Below, one piece after another: positions 1-9,430 of a DNA stretch of 64,000 nucleotides. Origin of the DNA: Elysia chlorotica (Eukaryota > Mollusca > Gastropoda > Plakobranchidae); the NCBI GenBank assembly GCA_003991915.1, contig RQTK01000028.1, positions 911,110 to 975,109 on the forward strand, in the 5' to 3' direction. The position numbers and the translations under genes were made by a program. The notes beneath the pieces are model-generated. The model did not search any database, was not told the DNA's origin, and was given only the letters and a program-made list of their open reading frames with translations. The number at the start of each line of letters is the position of its first letter. Within the stretch, counting starts at the first letter, position 1.

Positions 1-1049
1 CTTATTTCTGAATGATAAGAATAAAAAATTCACTGGACTGTGTCAATGAGATCTGTAGCACATACGAGAAACGAGTTTTTACACCTGTATGTTCTGGCCC
101 TTTTTTATTTTATATTAGTCTATCACTTCCTTGTGATGTTTCATATTCACTATGAAGAGTGTGTTTTATGTCTGTAGTTATACATTTAGTTTTATTCATT
201 ACTTGTAAAACATACATGTCTTTAAAAATGGTTAATCCACAGCCAACAATTTGGGAAGTTTTCTCTCTTATTGTGTCTTCTCTTTGAGGGTGGGATTTTG
301 ACAGGTTTCTTCCAAAATACGATTGCAATTCCACAAGATATTAAACTTTGGATACAGGAGACATAAACAATTTTCATAATATTGTAGTGGATATTGAAAG
401 ACTTTAAGTTCATTACAAATTACAGTCGTTGATTAGCTTTTTTAAATTAGGATTTCAATATGTGTGTTAAAGGAAAGTTTACAATCAATGGCTTTAGTCT
501 TTAACGTTATTTTTTTTTACAATATCTTTCATTTCCTCTTTGTTTTTCTTTTTTTAAAGCTAAACTATTTTCTCTGAGTAGTTCTTTAAATTCCCTTGTG
601 ATCCATGGTTTGTTATTTGGGAATAACTTTATTGTTTTCTTTGTCAAAACATGAGTCTTTGAAAACGTCCTAGTTTATAATTTCGAAACAGCAACAAAGT
701 TGCTCTGTTTTCTCCCTAGACCATTCCTCGATAGTTCGTACTTTTAGAGGTTAGAAAAAAACAATATACAACTGAGGTGACTGTTTTTGTTTTAACGTAG
801 GATTCTCTGCGAGTCTGAGGCTTTATGTGCTAGATCTAGTTGATTTTGTTTCGGATCCTTGTTGTTTTTTACGCTTGTTTGTTTGCTTGTTTTTACTTGA
901 TGTTGCAAATATTTCGGATAATTCTTAATCAAAGAATCTCCAAATAGGAAAAATGAAAGACATACGGAAAAATGCCCTACATCAACTACTTAATTATAAT
1001 TATAGGCTTTTACACTATTTGAGTGGTTATCAGTGTTAATAGTAGAGAG
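1..1049. other. AT-rich sequence with nothing recognised
   Basis: I see no gene, SINE head, tRNA or convincing exon here. The short ORFs on the minus strand lack any recognisable motif and the base composition is plain AT-rich non-coding DNA. One TAGATCTA palindrome lies near 830. Confidence 0.5.
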
Positions 1050-1130
1050 TTTGTCTCCCACATAGAATTCCTGGTTTTTGTCTCCCAAATAGGATTCCTG
1101 GTGTTTGTCTCCCAAATAGGATTACTGGTT
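1050..1130. repeat. Three-copy minisatellite, unit about 28 bp
   Basis: Three successive units share the core TTGTCTCCCAAATAGGATT with one or two differences each. It is a short local tandem repeat with no coding potential. Confidence 0.8.
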
Positions 1131-1149
1131 CGAAATACATGATCGGTAA

Positions 1150-1300
1150 GATGTATTTCTTAGTTTTCGTCCCGAACCTGTTTGGTTGGTGTCAGTTTAA
1201 TGTGACAGGCTGAGACAGGTCTAGGCTCCAGGTCTACCCACCCTGTCTCGTGTGTGTCCGCACGTAACATTTTCAGACGTCAATTTTAGGCCCCTTCCAC
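1150..1300 (+). mobile_element. tRNA-derived SINE, body and tail fragment
   Basis: The stretch matches the body of the SINE seen complete at 36447-36637: it has GGTGTCAGTTTAATGTGAC, then CACCCTGTCTCGTGTG, then CAGACGTC. The tRNA-like head is not clear in this copy. Orientation is plus, from the order of these blocks. Confidence 0.65.
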
Positions 1301-1353
1301 ATATAACGTATAGTGCTGACTCATCTGCAGGAAATTAAAAAAAAAACATAAAC

Positions 1354-1388
1354 TGCCCCGGGTGAGGATCGAACTCACCTTAAGATTA
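1354..1388 (-). pseudogene. tRNA-Met 3' fragment
   Basis: On the minus strand this is the last part of the tRNA-Met gene: a T arm with intact B box and the CCGGGGCA acceptor end. It has a small deletion just before the T stem, and the 5' part is missing, being replaced by the (TC)n tract that begins at about 1393. Downstream in its own direction is an A/T-rich run that would be the old terminator. It cannot make a tRNA. Confidence 0.8.
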
Positions 1389-1390
1389 GG

Positions 1391-1392
<2 letters not shown>

Positions 1393-1434
<42 letters not shown>
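1393..1434. repeat. (TC)n microsatellite
   Basis: Uninterrupted dinucleotide tract of about 21 units. It directly abuts the truncated tRNA-Met piece and occupies the same relative place as the tract at 3133-3178 in the next duplicated unit. Confidence 0.95.
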
Positions 1435-1437
<3 letters not shown>

Positions 1438-1704
1438 AATTCTATTCTCTAATCTTTGCTTCACGTATTCTGCTCATTTGTTTCTTACAGGTATACATAA
1501 AGAGCCTACATGTAAAAAGAATACAGTCATGGATTGGGTTTATGTCACTTCAGATTTCTCCGAAGAGCCTGTACGGGGCCGGGAGCACTGAATCTCTATT
1601 ACGAGTTGAGATGGTATTTTAACGCTCAAAGTCATCAGCAAGACAATTTTTACCTGCTGACACACGTGCCACACAAAGAAAAAAAAACCAACCCTCCTAT
1701 CACA

Positions 1705-1865
1705 TTCATACTGACACATACTGACACCGACTCAAGAGGTAGGGGACGAAAACAACCAAAATATTAATACACGTTTCACCAATCGTGCTTTTTTAACTGG
1801 GGACCTCCAGGTTGGGAGACCAACGCTCTACCGCCTGCGCTAAACCCACGCCAGTTCGCTCCCAG
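1705..1865 (-). mobile_element. tRNA-derived SINE, head region
   Basis: On the minus strand it shows a tRNA-like A-box segment (TTTAGCGCAGGCGGTAGAGC) followed by a B-box-like segment and then the SINE body block that reads 'gacaccgactcaagaggtagggg' on the plus strand. The same piece is present in the neighbouring duplicated unit at 3290-3425, so it was already inserted before that duplication. Confidence 0.65.
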
Positions 1866-2214
1866 CCACCAGTCTTATCTGAGAAGGATATAATGATAAT
1901 GTACTCGTATGGCGATAAAAAGGAGTTTGTTCTTAGGGTGGACTGTAACTAGAATTAAATATTACTAGAAGACGTAATTAGTCATCAGCGGTATGACTGA
2001 TTCCAACGTTTCCCTGCATCTCTGTGAAAGTGTAAAATGAGAGTGCATACAGTGAGTCACTGACAATATTTTGCACTCAACGGAAAGTGAAAAAAAGGAT
2101 AGCAGGTATAAAGACAAGAAAAGGGCAAAATAGGAGAGCACTTTTATTCTTAATGCAAATGTGTCGGCTGAGAGCTATTTGTCTTTCTTCTAATTGTCTA
2201 ACGCAGAATCCTGG

Positions 2215-2290
2215 TGTTGCTGTTGTTGCTGTTATTATTATTATTTTTATTATTATTATTTTTGTTGTTGTTGTTGTTGTTGTTGTTAAA
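2215..2290. repeat. (TTG)n / (ATT)n compound microsatellite
   Basis: Triplet repeats TGT/TTG and ATT in tandem. Equivalent shorter tracts sit at 3760-3785 and 4668-4718 in the other duplicated units, showing length change after duplication. Confidence 0.9.
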
Positions 2291-2520
2291 TTTTAAATTA
2301 GTATCACATTTAAGACAAAATAATAATCAGTGATAATTGTGGAATAGCCTTCAAGCAGACTAGACTAAGAATGTGAACTGTGCTATCATTATGTGCTAAA
2401 TAATTATTTTAATGAAATAGCAACTTTGGTTCTAAATGCAATTGTTTGTTTATTTCGGTGATCCTGTAACCTTTGGATCCTCAATCTTGACATGATAGCG
2501 GTATCATATAAAAAATAAAC

Positions 2521-2614
2521 TGCCCCAGGTGAGGATCGAACTCACGACCTTCAGATTGCTCTATAGTGCTTTCTGATTATGAGACTGACGCGCTACCTAC
2601 TGCGCTACCGAGGC
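2521..2614 (-). tRNA. tRNA-Met (CAU), elongator, with 21-nt intron
   Basis: Minus-strand gene of 94 nt. The acceptor 5' strand GCCTCGG pairs with CTGGGGC (two G-U pairs), the D arm reads TAGCGCAGTAGGTAGCGC (A box), and the T arm GTGAGTTCGATCCTCAC holds a consensus B box. The anticodon CAU is at 2579-2581. A 21-nt insertion at 2557-2577 lies between nucleotides 37 and 38, the canonical intron site; removing it gives CATA-ATCTGA as in the standard animal elongator Met tRNA. This copy's intron is the most diverged of the six. A run of six T residues lies about five bases downstream. It decodes internal AUG codons if transcribed. The acceptor G-U pairs make it slightly less certain than the others. 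Confidence 0.85.
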
Positions 2615-2860
2615 TGTTGATCAACATGAATATATATATTTCGATATAATAAATTGATAAAACCTTGCTGATTCTGAAAGGGAGAGAGATTATTCAAAGC
2701 GTAGTGTGTGAATGTGGTTCAAGACACACAAAAAAGACAACGACAACTAATAAGTAGATAAGTAGACACAAATAAGTAGATTGTATGCGTTGAGATGCCA
2801 ACTTCCATTGTGAAGTAAATGAAGAAACAAAAAAAAAAAAAAAAAAAATTAAAAAAAAAA

Positions 2861-2923
2861 CAGATCGCTCTGTTGTGCTTTGTGATTATGAGACTGACGC
2901 GCTACCTACTGCGCTACCAAGGT
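2861..2923 (-). pseudogene. tRNA-Met 5' half with intron
   Basis: The minus strand carries the acceptor 5' strand (GCCTTGG variant ending at 2923), the D arm, the anticodon arm and an intron like that of the neighbouring gene. It stops after the 3' intron boundary and joins an A-rich run at 2830-2860, so the T arm and 3' acceptor are absent. The sequence after it (2924-3056) repeats the flank of the complete gene at 2521 (2615-2745), so this is a partial duplicate of that locus. Confidence 0.85.
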
Positions 2924-3130
2924 TGTTGATCACATGGAAAATATTTTGATATAGTGATTTGATAAAACCTTGCTGATTCTGAAAGGGAGAGAGATTATTC
3001 AAAGTGTAGTGTGTGAATGTGGTTCAAGACACACAAAAAAAGACAACGACAACTACACGTTTACTTTATCCACATAAAAATTGTAGTGTTTACTAATAAC
3101 TATATCTTGTTTTATAAATTACATTAAGAT

Positions 3131-3168
<38 letters not shown>

Positions 3169-3289
3169 CTCTCTCTTAGTATATCATATATTCTCTAGTC
3201 TTTACTTTACGTCTTTACTTGCTGCCACACGTGCCATACACAGAAAGAAAAAGCGGGGCAACCAAGACTCCTATCACAGCTGATCACAC

Positions 3290-3425
3290 ACTGACACCGA
3301 CTCAAGAGGTAGGGGACGAAGCCAATCAAAATTAATACACGTTTTACGAATCGTGTTTTTTTTAACTGGGGACCTCTAGGTTGGGAGACCAACGCTCTAC
3401 CTCCTGCGCTAAACCCACGCCAGTT
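3290..3425 (-). mobile_element. tRNA-derived SINE, head region (duplicate of 1705-1865)
   Basis: Near-identical to the SINE piece in unit A, including the A-box-like and B-box-like segments on the minus strand. It moved here by segmental duplication and not by a new retroposition, because its flanks match as well. Confidence 0.65.
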
Positions 3426-4013
3426 CGCTCCCAGCCACCAGTCTTATCTGAGAAGGATATAATGATAATGTACTCGTATGGCGAGTGTGTTAGTAGGATG
3501 GAGTGTAACTAGAATTAAACATTATTGGTCATCAGCAGTATGACTGATTCCAACGTTTCCCTGCATCATTGTAAAATAAGAGTACATGTACATTCACGGA
3601 CAGTGACACCATTTTGTTCTCATGCGGAAAATGGAAAAAAAAGGGATAGCATATATAATGACAAGAAAGGGGCAAAATAGGAGAGTAATTTTCTTCTAAC
3701 GCAAATTTGTCTGCTAAAAGCGATTGGTCTTTCTTCTAATTGTCTGAAGCAGAATACTGGTGTTGCTGTTGTTATTGTTTTTTGTTAAATTGTAAATTAG
3801 TATCACATCTAAGACAAATTAATAATCAGTGAGAATTTTGGAACGGCCTACAAGCCGACTACACTTAAATGTGAACTGCGCTATCATTATGTGCCAAATA
3901 TTTTAATGAAATAGCAACTTTGGTTCTAAATGCAATTGTTTGTTTATTTCGGCGATCCTGTAATCTTTGCAATCCTCAATCGTGACATCATAGCGGTATC
4001 GTGGAAAAAAAAC

Positions 4014-4107
4014 TGCCCCGAGTGAGGATCGAACTCACGACCTTCAGATTACTCTGTAGTAGTTTGTGATTATGAGACTGACGCGCTACCTACTGCGCTA
4101 CCGAGGC
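4014..4107 (-). tRNA. tRNA-Met (CAU), elongator, with 21-nt intron
   Basis: Minus-strand gene of 94 nt with the same exons as the other copies. The acceptor pairs GCCTCGG with TCGGGGC (one G-U pair at 7-66). Anticodon CAU is at 4072-4074 and the 21-nt intron is at 4050-4070. The intron keeps the GAG close to its 3' end but has GAGTA where the others have GAGCA. One base after the discriminator A there is a run of eight T residues, a standard RNA polymerase III terminator. It lies 1.5 kb from the preceding gene in a tandem unit. Confidence 0.9.
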
Positions 4108-4435
4108 TGTGATAGTGTGAGATATTAGTCAGAATACCCCCTCCATCTCTCTCTCTCATCTTCATGTCCTAATTTGATAAATCACTGTTGATTCAGAGAT
4201 ATATAGAGAGATTATTCATAGCGTAGTGTGTAGAGGTGTTCAAGAAAGTGATAAAAAGAAAACCTACACGTTCTCTTCGTTCATACAAAATATTATGATG
4301 TAAACTACGATATCTCATGTTATAAATGTACCTCAAAATTACTCTGTCGATTTGTGATAGAGACTGGCGCACAGGTAAATAAGTGCACTGCCGAGCTTCC
4401 GGAAATATGTTTTTATACATTCTCTTATCAATATT

Positions 4436-5262
4436 CGTTTACTTATCAAGAAACGACTTATTCTAATGTTTCGCTATAACACTGTAAAATGAAAGTACAT
4501 ACACTGACAGTGACACTAGTTTGTCCTCATACGGAAGTGGAACAAAGGGATAGCAGGTATAATGAAAAGAAAGAGGGAAAACACGAGAGTAATTTTATTC
4601 TTAACGAAAATGTGTCTTTTAAAAGCGATTAGTCTTTCTTCTAATTTTCGGAAGCAGAAGCCAGCTGCTGTTGTTGCTCCTGCTGTTGTTGTTATTATTT
4701 TTGTTGTTGTTGTTTTCCTTAATAAGACTTTGAAGCCCAAAATGTTGAACATGAAGATTTCAGTAGTATTCTAAGATTTGTCAGATAGTCATGAGAATAA
4801 GCATTGTGCATTTCATTTTAAGAGGAAGCGAATCTACGAGATAATGCATTATAATATTATGTATCTTGAGGTAGGCTAGCCAAAATAATAAGGCACGTCA
4901 CCAAATTGACTGAAGTGAACACGTTTTTGCATAACAAGGGTATTAGTGATCTATTGGTTTTAAATTAGCATCATAGTTAAACAGAAAACTAATCGGCGTG
5001 TGTGTCGAATGGTTACTTGATATAGCTCACTTTTGATCTAAATGCAAATTTCCGTTTATTATGGTGACGCTGTCAGTAAAAATTTTATTTGGAATCCTCC
5101 ATCTGGACACGATATTGGTATTATGTGAGAAGTGAGAAGAAGTAAAAAACAAACAAACAAAAAAACTGCCCCGGGTGAGGATCGAACTCACGACCTTCAG
5201 ATTGCTCTGTAGTGGTTTGGTGATTATGAGACTGACGCGCTACCTACTGCGCTACCGAGGCT
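4436..5262. repeat. Segmental duplication unit C carrying a tRNA-Met
   Basis: Third, more diverged copy of the block. It shares the 'aacactgtaaaatgaaagtacat' region, the 'gggatagcaggtataatga' region, a TTG/TTA repeat (4668-4718) and the tRNA-Met at 5167. It lacks the SINE and the initial (TC)n tract. Confidence 0.65.
5167..5261 (-). tRNA. tRNA-Met (CAU), elongator, with 22-nt intron
   Basis: Minus-strand gene of 95 nt. The acceptor GCCTCGG/CCGGGGC is paired throughout, with a single U-G. The A and B boxes are intact, CAU is at 5226-5228 and the 22-nt intron is at 5203-5224, ending in AGAGCA. The discriminator A is followed by G and then seven T residues, a good Pol III terminator. Its spliced exons equal those at 7403, 10661 and 11995. 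Confidence 0.92.
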
Positions 5263-5299
5263 GTTGGTGTGCATGGATCATGACAACATTTATTGTCTC

Positions 5300-5455
5300 A
5301 GTGCAAAAGAATTTAGTTGGTTTAACGTCCAATATCAGCACTATATAGGCTATATTGTGGACGGGCTCTAAGACTGACATCTGACACACGAGACAGGGCG
5401 GGGATACCTTGACTCCTGTCTCAGCCGGCCCCATTAAACTGACAAGGAGAGAGAG
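5300..5455 (-). mobile_element. tRNA-derived SINE, body and tail
   Basis: On the minus strand the order is GTCAGTTTAATG, GCCGGCTGAGACAGG, CCGCCCTGTCTCGTGTG, GTCCACAATATAGCCTATA and the tail GGACGTTAAACC. This is the 3' two-thirds of the same family as 36447-36637. The tRNA-like head is missing, replaced by the GA-rich tract that begins near 5446. Confidence 0.75.
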
Positions 5456-5611
5456 ACGGAGAGAGAGAGACATACAGGGAGACGGAGAGAGAGGGACAGA
5501 GAGAGAGGGGGAGAGACTGTGAGAGAGAGAGAGATGTTGAAAAAGAAAGAGAGAGAGGGAGAGACTGTGAGCGAGAGAGACATACGTTGAAAAAGAGATA
5601 GGTGGAAAAAT

Positions 5612-5648
<37 letters not shown>

Positions 5649-5752
5649 GAGAGAGAGAGAGAGAGAGCGACCTTCAGATTACTCTGTAGTAGTTTGTGAT
5701 TATGAGACTGACGCGCTACCTACTGCGGAGAGAGAGAGAGAAAGGACGGAGT
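5446..5752. repeat. Long imperfect (GA)n purine tract
   Basis: About 300 bp of GA/GGA/AGAC-rich purine strand. It engulfs a tRNA-Met fragment at 5668-5727, and the tract resumes right after that fragment. Confidence 0.9.
5668..5727 (-). pseudogene. tRNA-Met internal fragment embedded in GA tract
   Basis: On the minus strand it runs from within the D stem through the anticodon CAU, the full intron (same sequence as the gene at 4014, with GAGTA) and into the position just before the T arm. Both ends are cut exactly into GA repeat: the acceptor stem, part of the D arm and the whole T arm are missing. The intron match suggests it derives from the 4014 lineage. Confidence 0.85.
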
Positions 5753-5991
5753 AAGAAAAAGAAAACGGAGAGACCTCTACTGCTACACTTCAGTGTCATC
5801 TATCACTCCTTGTATGTGACAGCTGTTTGATCATGAACATGTACATAGTGCGTGCTGTTATTGGTAACTGTAACAGGTAGGCTGTTTTGGTGGCGCAGTA
5901 GATAGAGCTTCAGTGTTTTTATACTGCTCTTTTTTTACCTTTAGTATTATGTTAGTGTAGATAGGTTGATACGCCTTATTTTTCTTGAGGT
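5747..5991. repeat. Duplicated block D (paired with 7024-7266)
   Basis: About 245 bp that recurs at 7024-7266 with roughly one change per ten bases. Both have CAGCTGTTTGATCATGAACA and a tRNA 5'-half-like GGTGGCGCAGTAGRTARAGC followed by TTCARTGTTTTTATACTGC. In both places a GA tract and tRNA-Met debris lie just upstream, so whole neighbourhoods were copied. Confidence 0.8.
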
Positions 5992-6285
5992 GCCGTGTCT
6001 TTCAGTATTTTAAATACATTAGAATTCTTTGAGTTAGGATGAGTTTGGTGGGTGAGTTGGGAATTAAATACCATAACTGATCGATCTCATTAATTTAAAA
6101 AGCTGCCATCACAGATCGTCTGTCCTTCACTTGTGTTCTAACTCAATGAAATTTATTTAATTATTTTTTCTCAATTCTTTCATCACTCTCTATTTATCTA
6201 CCTCATCGGCACTGTCTTTCTGACTACCTCTTGTTTTTTTCTCTTCCACTATCTATCCCCGTTCATGTTATCTCGCTCATTTTCT

Positions 6286-6343
<58 letters not shown>

Positions 6344-6437
6344 TTCTTTAGGCTGGTCATTCCAAAATATATTCTTTATTATTGCTAATGTTTTCTTCCC
6401 ACTTATATAATCATTCTCTCTCTCTCTCTCTCTCTTT
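6286..6437. repeat. C-run and (CT)n tracts
   Basis: Ten C residues followed by about 20 CT units (6296-6337), and a second CT tract at 6415-6437. No other content. Confidence 0.9.
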
Positions 6438-6555
6438 GTCTCTTTCATTCTTGCTTCCTCCAATGCCTCTCACTCTCAGAAATAAGAAGAATGGGAAGAA
6501 AGTGATGAAGGAGAAGAAGAAAAAGAGGTTGAAGAAGAGACGAGTAGCTAGATAA

Positions 6556-6566
6556 TATAGATAGAT

Positions 6567-6598
<32 letters not shown>

Positions 6599-6600
6599 GA
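6556..6600. repeat. (GATA)n microsatellite
   Basis: About ten GATA units with one interruption, followed by GATG/GGTG variants to about 6630. Confidence 0.9.
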
Positions 6601-6741
6601 TTGGGTGGATGGGTGGATAGCAGGTAGATGGATATTTGGAGATGCAGTGAGAGTGGTGGAAGGCATACACGAGAGACAGACGAGAAAGAGAGGGTCGCAG
6701 AGACGAATAGATAGGTTGGTTTGACTAATTGAATGAGAAGC

Positions 6742-6743
<2 letters not shown>

Positions 6744-6787
<44 letters not shown>
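6744..6787. repeat. (GA)n microsatellite
   Basis: Dinucleotide tract of about 22 units between an ORF-less spacer and a copy of the tRNA 5'-flank repeat (6830-6949). Confidence 0.95.
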
Positions 6788-6790
<3 letters not shown>

Positions 6791-6829
6791 GGACATCGAG
6801 ACGAAAGCCGGGCTGGGTGGGAACGAAGT

Positions 6830-6949
6830 TGAAAAGTTAGAATTGCTTCTAATGCTCTGCAGCTAAAAGAAAATACCATAATTATCACCAACAATCAGTC
6901 TCTTACATGCGGTCACAATATTATCCCATTTATTGCATCAAACAGCAGA
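6830..6949. repeat. Copy of the plus-strand tRNA 5' flank
   Basis: Contains 'attgcttctaatgctctgcagctaa', 'cagtctcttacatgcgg' and 'tgcatcaaacagcaga', the same landmarks that precede the tRNA genes at 7403 and 10661. Here it leads only into a tRNA stub. The conserved flank shows duplication of genomic DNA and not retroposition of a tRNA transcript. Confidence 0.75.
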
Positions 6950-6969
6950 GCCTCGGTAGCGCAGTAGGT
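6950..6969 (+). pseudogene. tRNA-Met 5' stub
   Basis: Only GCCTCGGTAGCGCAGTAGGT, the acceptor 5' strand and half the D arm, is present. It then switches to unrelated sequence and a GA tract. Confidence 0.75.
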
Positions 6970-6992
6970 GACAAACAGGCAAAATTAGGTCT

Positions 6993-6993
<1 letters not shown>

Positions 6994-7026
<33 letters not shown>

Positions 7027-7266
7027 CGGAGTAAGAGAAAGAAAGCGGAGATTCTTCTACTTCTACACTTCAGTGTCACCTATCACTCTCTGACATGTGA
7101 CAGCTGTTTGATCATGAACATGTACATAGTGCGTACTGTCATTGGTAACTGCAACAGGTAGACTATTCTGGTGGCGCAGTAGGTAAAGCTTCAATGTTTT
7201 TATACTGCTCTTTTTACCTTTAGTATTAAGTTAGTTAATAGGTTGATACGCCTATTTTTCTTGAGA
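6994..7266. repeat. (GA)n tract and duplicated block E
   Basis: A GA tract (6994-7023) is followed by the second copy (7024-7266) of the block at 5747-5991. The tRNA-like GGTGGCGCAGTAGGTAAAGC is at about 7170, but no B box follows, so it is not called as a gene. Confidence 0.75.
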
Positions 7267-7402
7267 ATTTTAAAACTAATCGAACTCATTTCTTTGAAAA
7301 CTGATAAGTTGCTCCTGTCTAATTTACTACCATAATTATCACCGATAACAGTCTCTTACATGCGGAAATAATATTATCCCATTTATTGCATCAAACAGCA
7401 GA

Positions 7403-7497
7403 GCCTCGGTAGCGCAGTAGGTAGCGCGTCAGTCTCATAATCACAAAATCACAACAGAGCAATCTGAAGGTCGTGAGTTCGATCCTCACCCGGGGCA
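7403..7497 (+). tRNA. tRNA-Met (CAU), elongator, with 22-nt intron
   Basis: Plus-strand gene of 95 nt. Positions: acceptor 5' strand 7403-7409, A box within the D arm, CAU anticodon at 7436-7438, A37 at 7439, intron 7440-7461, B box in the T arm, acceptor 3' strand to 7496 and discriminator A at 7497. The exons sum to 73 nt and all stems pair. The third base from the 3' end of the intron is G, which can pair with C32; that is the conserved anticodon-intron pair that the eukaryotic tRNA splicing endonuclease requires. A T8 terminator follows immediately. Confidence 0.93.
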
Positions 7498-7505
7498 TTT
7501 TTTTT
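7498..7505 (+). terminator. RNA polymerase III T8 terminator
   Basis: Eight T residues immediately after the discriminator base of the tRNA-Met at 7403, as expected for Pol III termination. Confidence 0.8.
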
Positions 7506-8582
7506 AATTCTTGTTTTTATTTTGTTTTTATTTATGTTTTCTTTTTTTCTTTGCCTTCCGGTTATTTTTAACTGTGGTGAGCCATGTTTTTTTTTTTTTT
7601 TTTTAACAAAACGTAATGTTTGTATTTTATCTAGTAAAAACCTTGCTCTGTCTCTCAATACAGCGCATTATTTTCCTTGGCTTCCGCCTTCTAGGGAGGA
7701 AAACATTACCACTATCAGTAAAAATATAGAAATTGACTAAGAGAATTATTTTTGTCAACAGAACGATAAAATAGCTTTGGTTAGATGTATTATTTTTTAA
7801 TTTCTTGACCATTTCCTTTCTATATCCTGTGTCCACTATGACAAATGTTCTTGTTGTTGCTATAGTCCTCGGAACTCAGCTGATGTTAAACGTTTCAAAG
7901 AGCCAGCAAAATGGAGAAGGAGAAATTAAAGCTTTTTTTTATCATCATGCCACGGTGCAATGTGAAGTCAAGAGTTCGATTCTGATTGAGGAAAGTTTTT
8001 TTTTTATCTTTTCTTTTCAGTTTGTCCTGTTTGTTGTAATTTTTACATCCTGAATATTTTCCCTGTAGTGAACCACGTGAGCATACATTGATCCACAATA
8101 TTATTAAATTTGTTAGGTAAAGTCTTGACTCGTTCGAAACAATTTTAGCTCCATCTCCCTTGTTAAAAAATTTAATATAAAAATGACTTACTGTCATAAA
8201 GCCGTATTACGTCCCAGTTCTTTAACTGCGACACCAGGACAGTTTTCTCGATCTGTGATATGAGTTGTCTCCCCACCTCTCTGTTCTGGCCAAGTTCAGA
8301 GATATTTTCTTAGTCTTTGGTTGTTTTAAGTCTAAATGGATGCTCGATCACTACTATGTCTCTGTTAATCAAGATTGGTAGAGTTGTTTTTGGTCGCCCT
8401 CTCAGTTTGGTGGCGTACTGGATAAAGTAGGCTATCGTTGCCTTGTTGGTGGGGATGTTTTTGTCTTTAGGCAATATATGACTAAAGAGGCTCCAGTAGT
8501 CATTGACAACGGGTATTCTTGGCATATCAATGCGGCTTGTTTCTGATTTTTAAAATAATATCTAATGTTTAGGATGTTTCTG
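7506..8582. other. AT-rich spacer, nothing recognised
   Basis: Contains homopolymer T runs (7590-7604, 7997-8006) and short ORFs without motifs. A GTTCGATTC at about 7975 resembles a B box but no tRNA can be folded around it. I see no exon that I can defend. Confidence 0.5.
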
Positions 8583-9292
8583 ATTTGTTTCCGGTGAACG
8601 TTTTTTCGATTAACTTGAACGCCCAATAATATTTATGCGAAGGAGATAATTTAAAACAATGTCAACGAAATAATGGGATCATTTTTAACCATAGTCCAAT
8701 TCAATTATACTTGTCACTTTTTTTAAGCTTCTCAATCATTGTATGGTGTGGAAGGTTTAAACATTTCCATTTTTCCGTATTTAAATTCTAAGTCGTCGCC
8801 TTTGTGATCAGAGCGGCGTGTGGTTAATGCGTTGAGACCTGCCTCGTTTGGGAAAGATAAGATAAGATAAGATAGGATAGATATATGTTACTTTGTTAGT
8901 CAACTTGGGATATTTGGTAGATTGTGAGTCCGGGACTAAGATTGAGGAATAGAAAGATGGTAATCATCATTGTGAACATATACCTGATTGGGTTATCCTA
9001 TCTTTAAAACTGTTTTTATATCGAAAGTTTGTCTGAAAACTAAATTCCATGTTAAATCAGCTAAATTTAGTTATTTGATCTTGATATTATGGCTGATGCT
9101 GTGGACTTGGTTCGAACTTTTCGTTTTTGGCGTCACTTTTAATTCTATGACAAGGACTACTATAGTAGTCCTTGATCTATGAGCACGTTTGGGGTCATCC
9201 CCTGACCAACGCCAAAAAGCACCTTGCCACATTTGTTCAGCTTGAATGACTTAGTCTGCTGGTGCCTTAAACTTTCAGCGTCATCAACTTAG
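8583..9292 (-). repeat. Dispersed repeat, copy 1 (inverted relative to 17973-18535)
   Basis: Several blocks match 17973-18535 in reverse complement: the segment around ACGTTTTTTCGATTAACTTG, the segment with TTTAACCATAGTCCAATTCA, the segment with GATCAAATAACTAAA (reverse), and the end block TGATGACGCTGAAAGTTTAA (reverse). Block order is preserved, so it is one element of about 0.6-0.7 kb. No ORF is intact and I do not recognise the family. This copy has a (GATAA)n run at 8857-8880 and a perfect palindrome at 9151-9174. Confidence 0.7.
9151..9174. repeat. Perfect 24-bp palindrome
   Basis: CAAGGACTACTA followed directly by its exact reverse complement TAGTAGTCCTTG, with no spacer. Confidence 0.95.
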
Positions 9293-9295
9293 ATG

Positions 9296-9430
9296 GATCA
9301 CGGACGTGTCCCGACACTAACGTCTGACAATTTTAAGTGCTGTCGCACAGAGACATTGCGGGGTTTCAGGACTCCCGTCTCATCTAGTCACATTATGCTG
9401 ACACCGACTCAACCAATAGAAAATAAGACG
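9296..9430 (-). mobile_element. tRNA-derived SINE, body fragment
   Basis: On the plus strand it reads ACGTCTGACAATTTTAAGTG, then GACTCCCGTCTCATC, then CACATTATGCTGACACCGAC, then CAACCAATAG. These are the reverse-complement landmarks of the family copy at 36447-36637. The head is not recognisable. Confidence 0.7.

Larger units (their letters stand above)
1394..2760. repeat. Segmental duplication unit A carrying a tRNA-Met
   Basis: This block is repeated at 3133-4260 (unit B) and more weakly at 4436-5262 (unit C). Shared landmarks in order are a (TC)n tract, a SINE head, the sequence around 'tcatcagc.gtatgactgattccaacgtttcc', a TTG/TTA-rich segment, a stretch ending 'gataGCGGTATC', and the minus-strand tRNA-Met. 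Unit A has about 190 bp near 1465-1655 that unit B lacks. Divergence is moderate, so this is not a recent assembly duplicate. Confidence 0.8.
3133..4260. repeat. Segmental duplication unit B carrying a tRNA-Met
   Basis: Second copy of the block described at 1394-2760, in the same orientation, beginning with a (TC)n tract at 3133-3178, then the SINE head, then the tRNA-Met at 4014. The flank beyond the tRNA is a diverged copy of the sequence after the genes at 2521 and 2861 ('gagagattattcaaagcgtagtgtgtg' in those flanks). Confidence 0.8.

Noticed and set aside
5890-5925. tRNA-like GGTGGCGCAGTAGATAGAGC (and its copy at about 7165)
   Set aside because: It resembles an A box but no B box or pairing acceptor end follows, so it is treated as part of a duplicated block.
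7955-7995. B-box-like AGTTCGATTC
   Set aside because: No A box or foldable tRNA lies around it.
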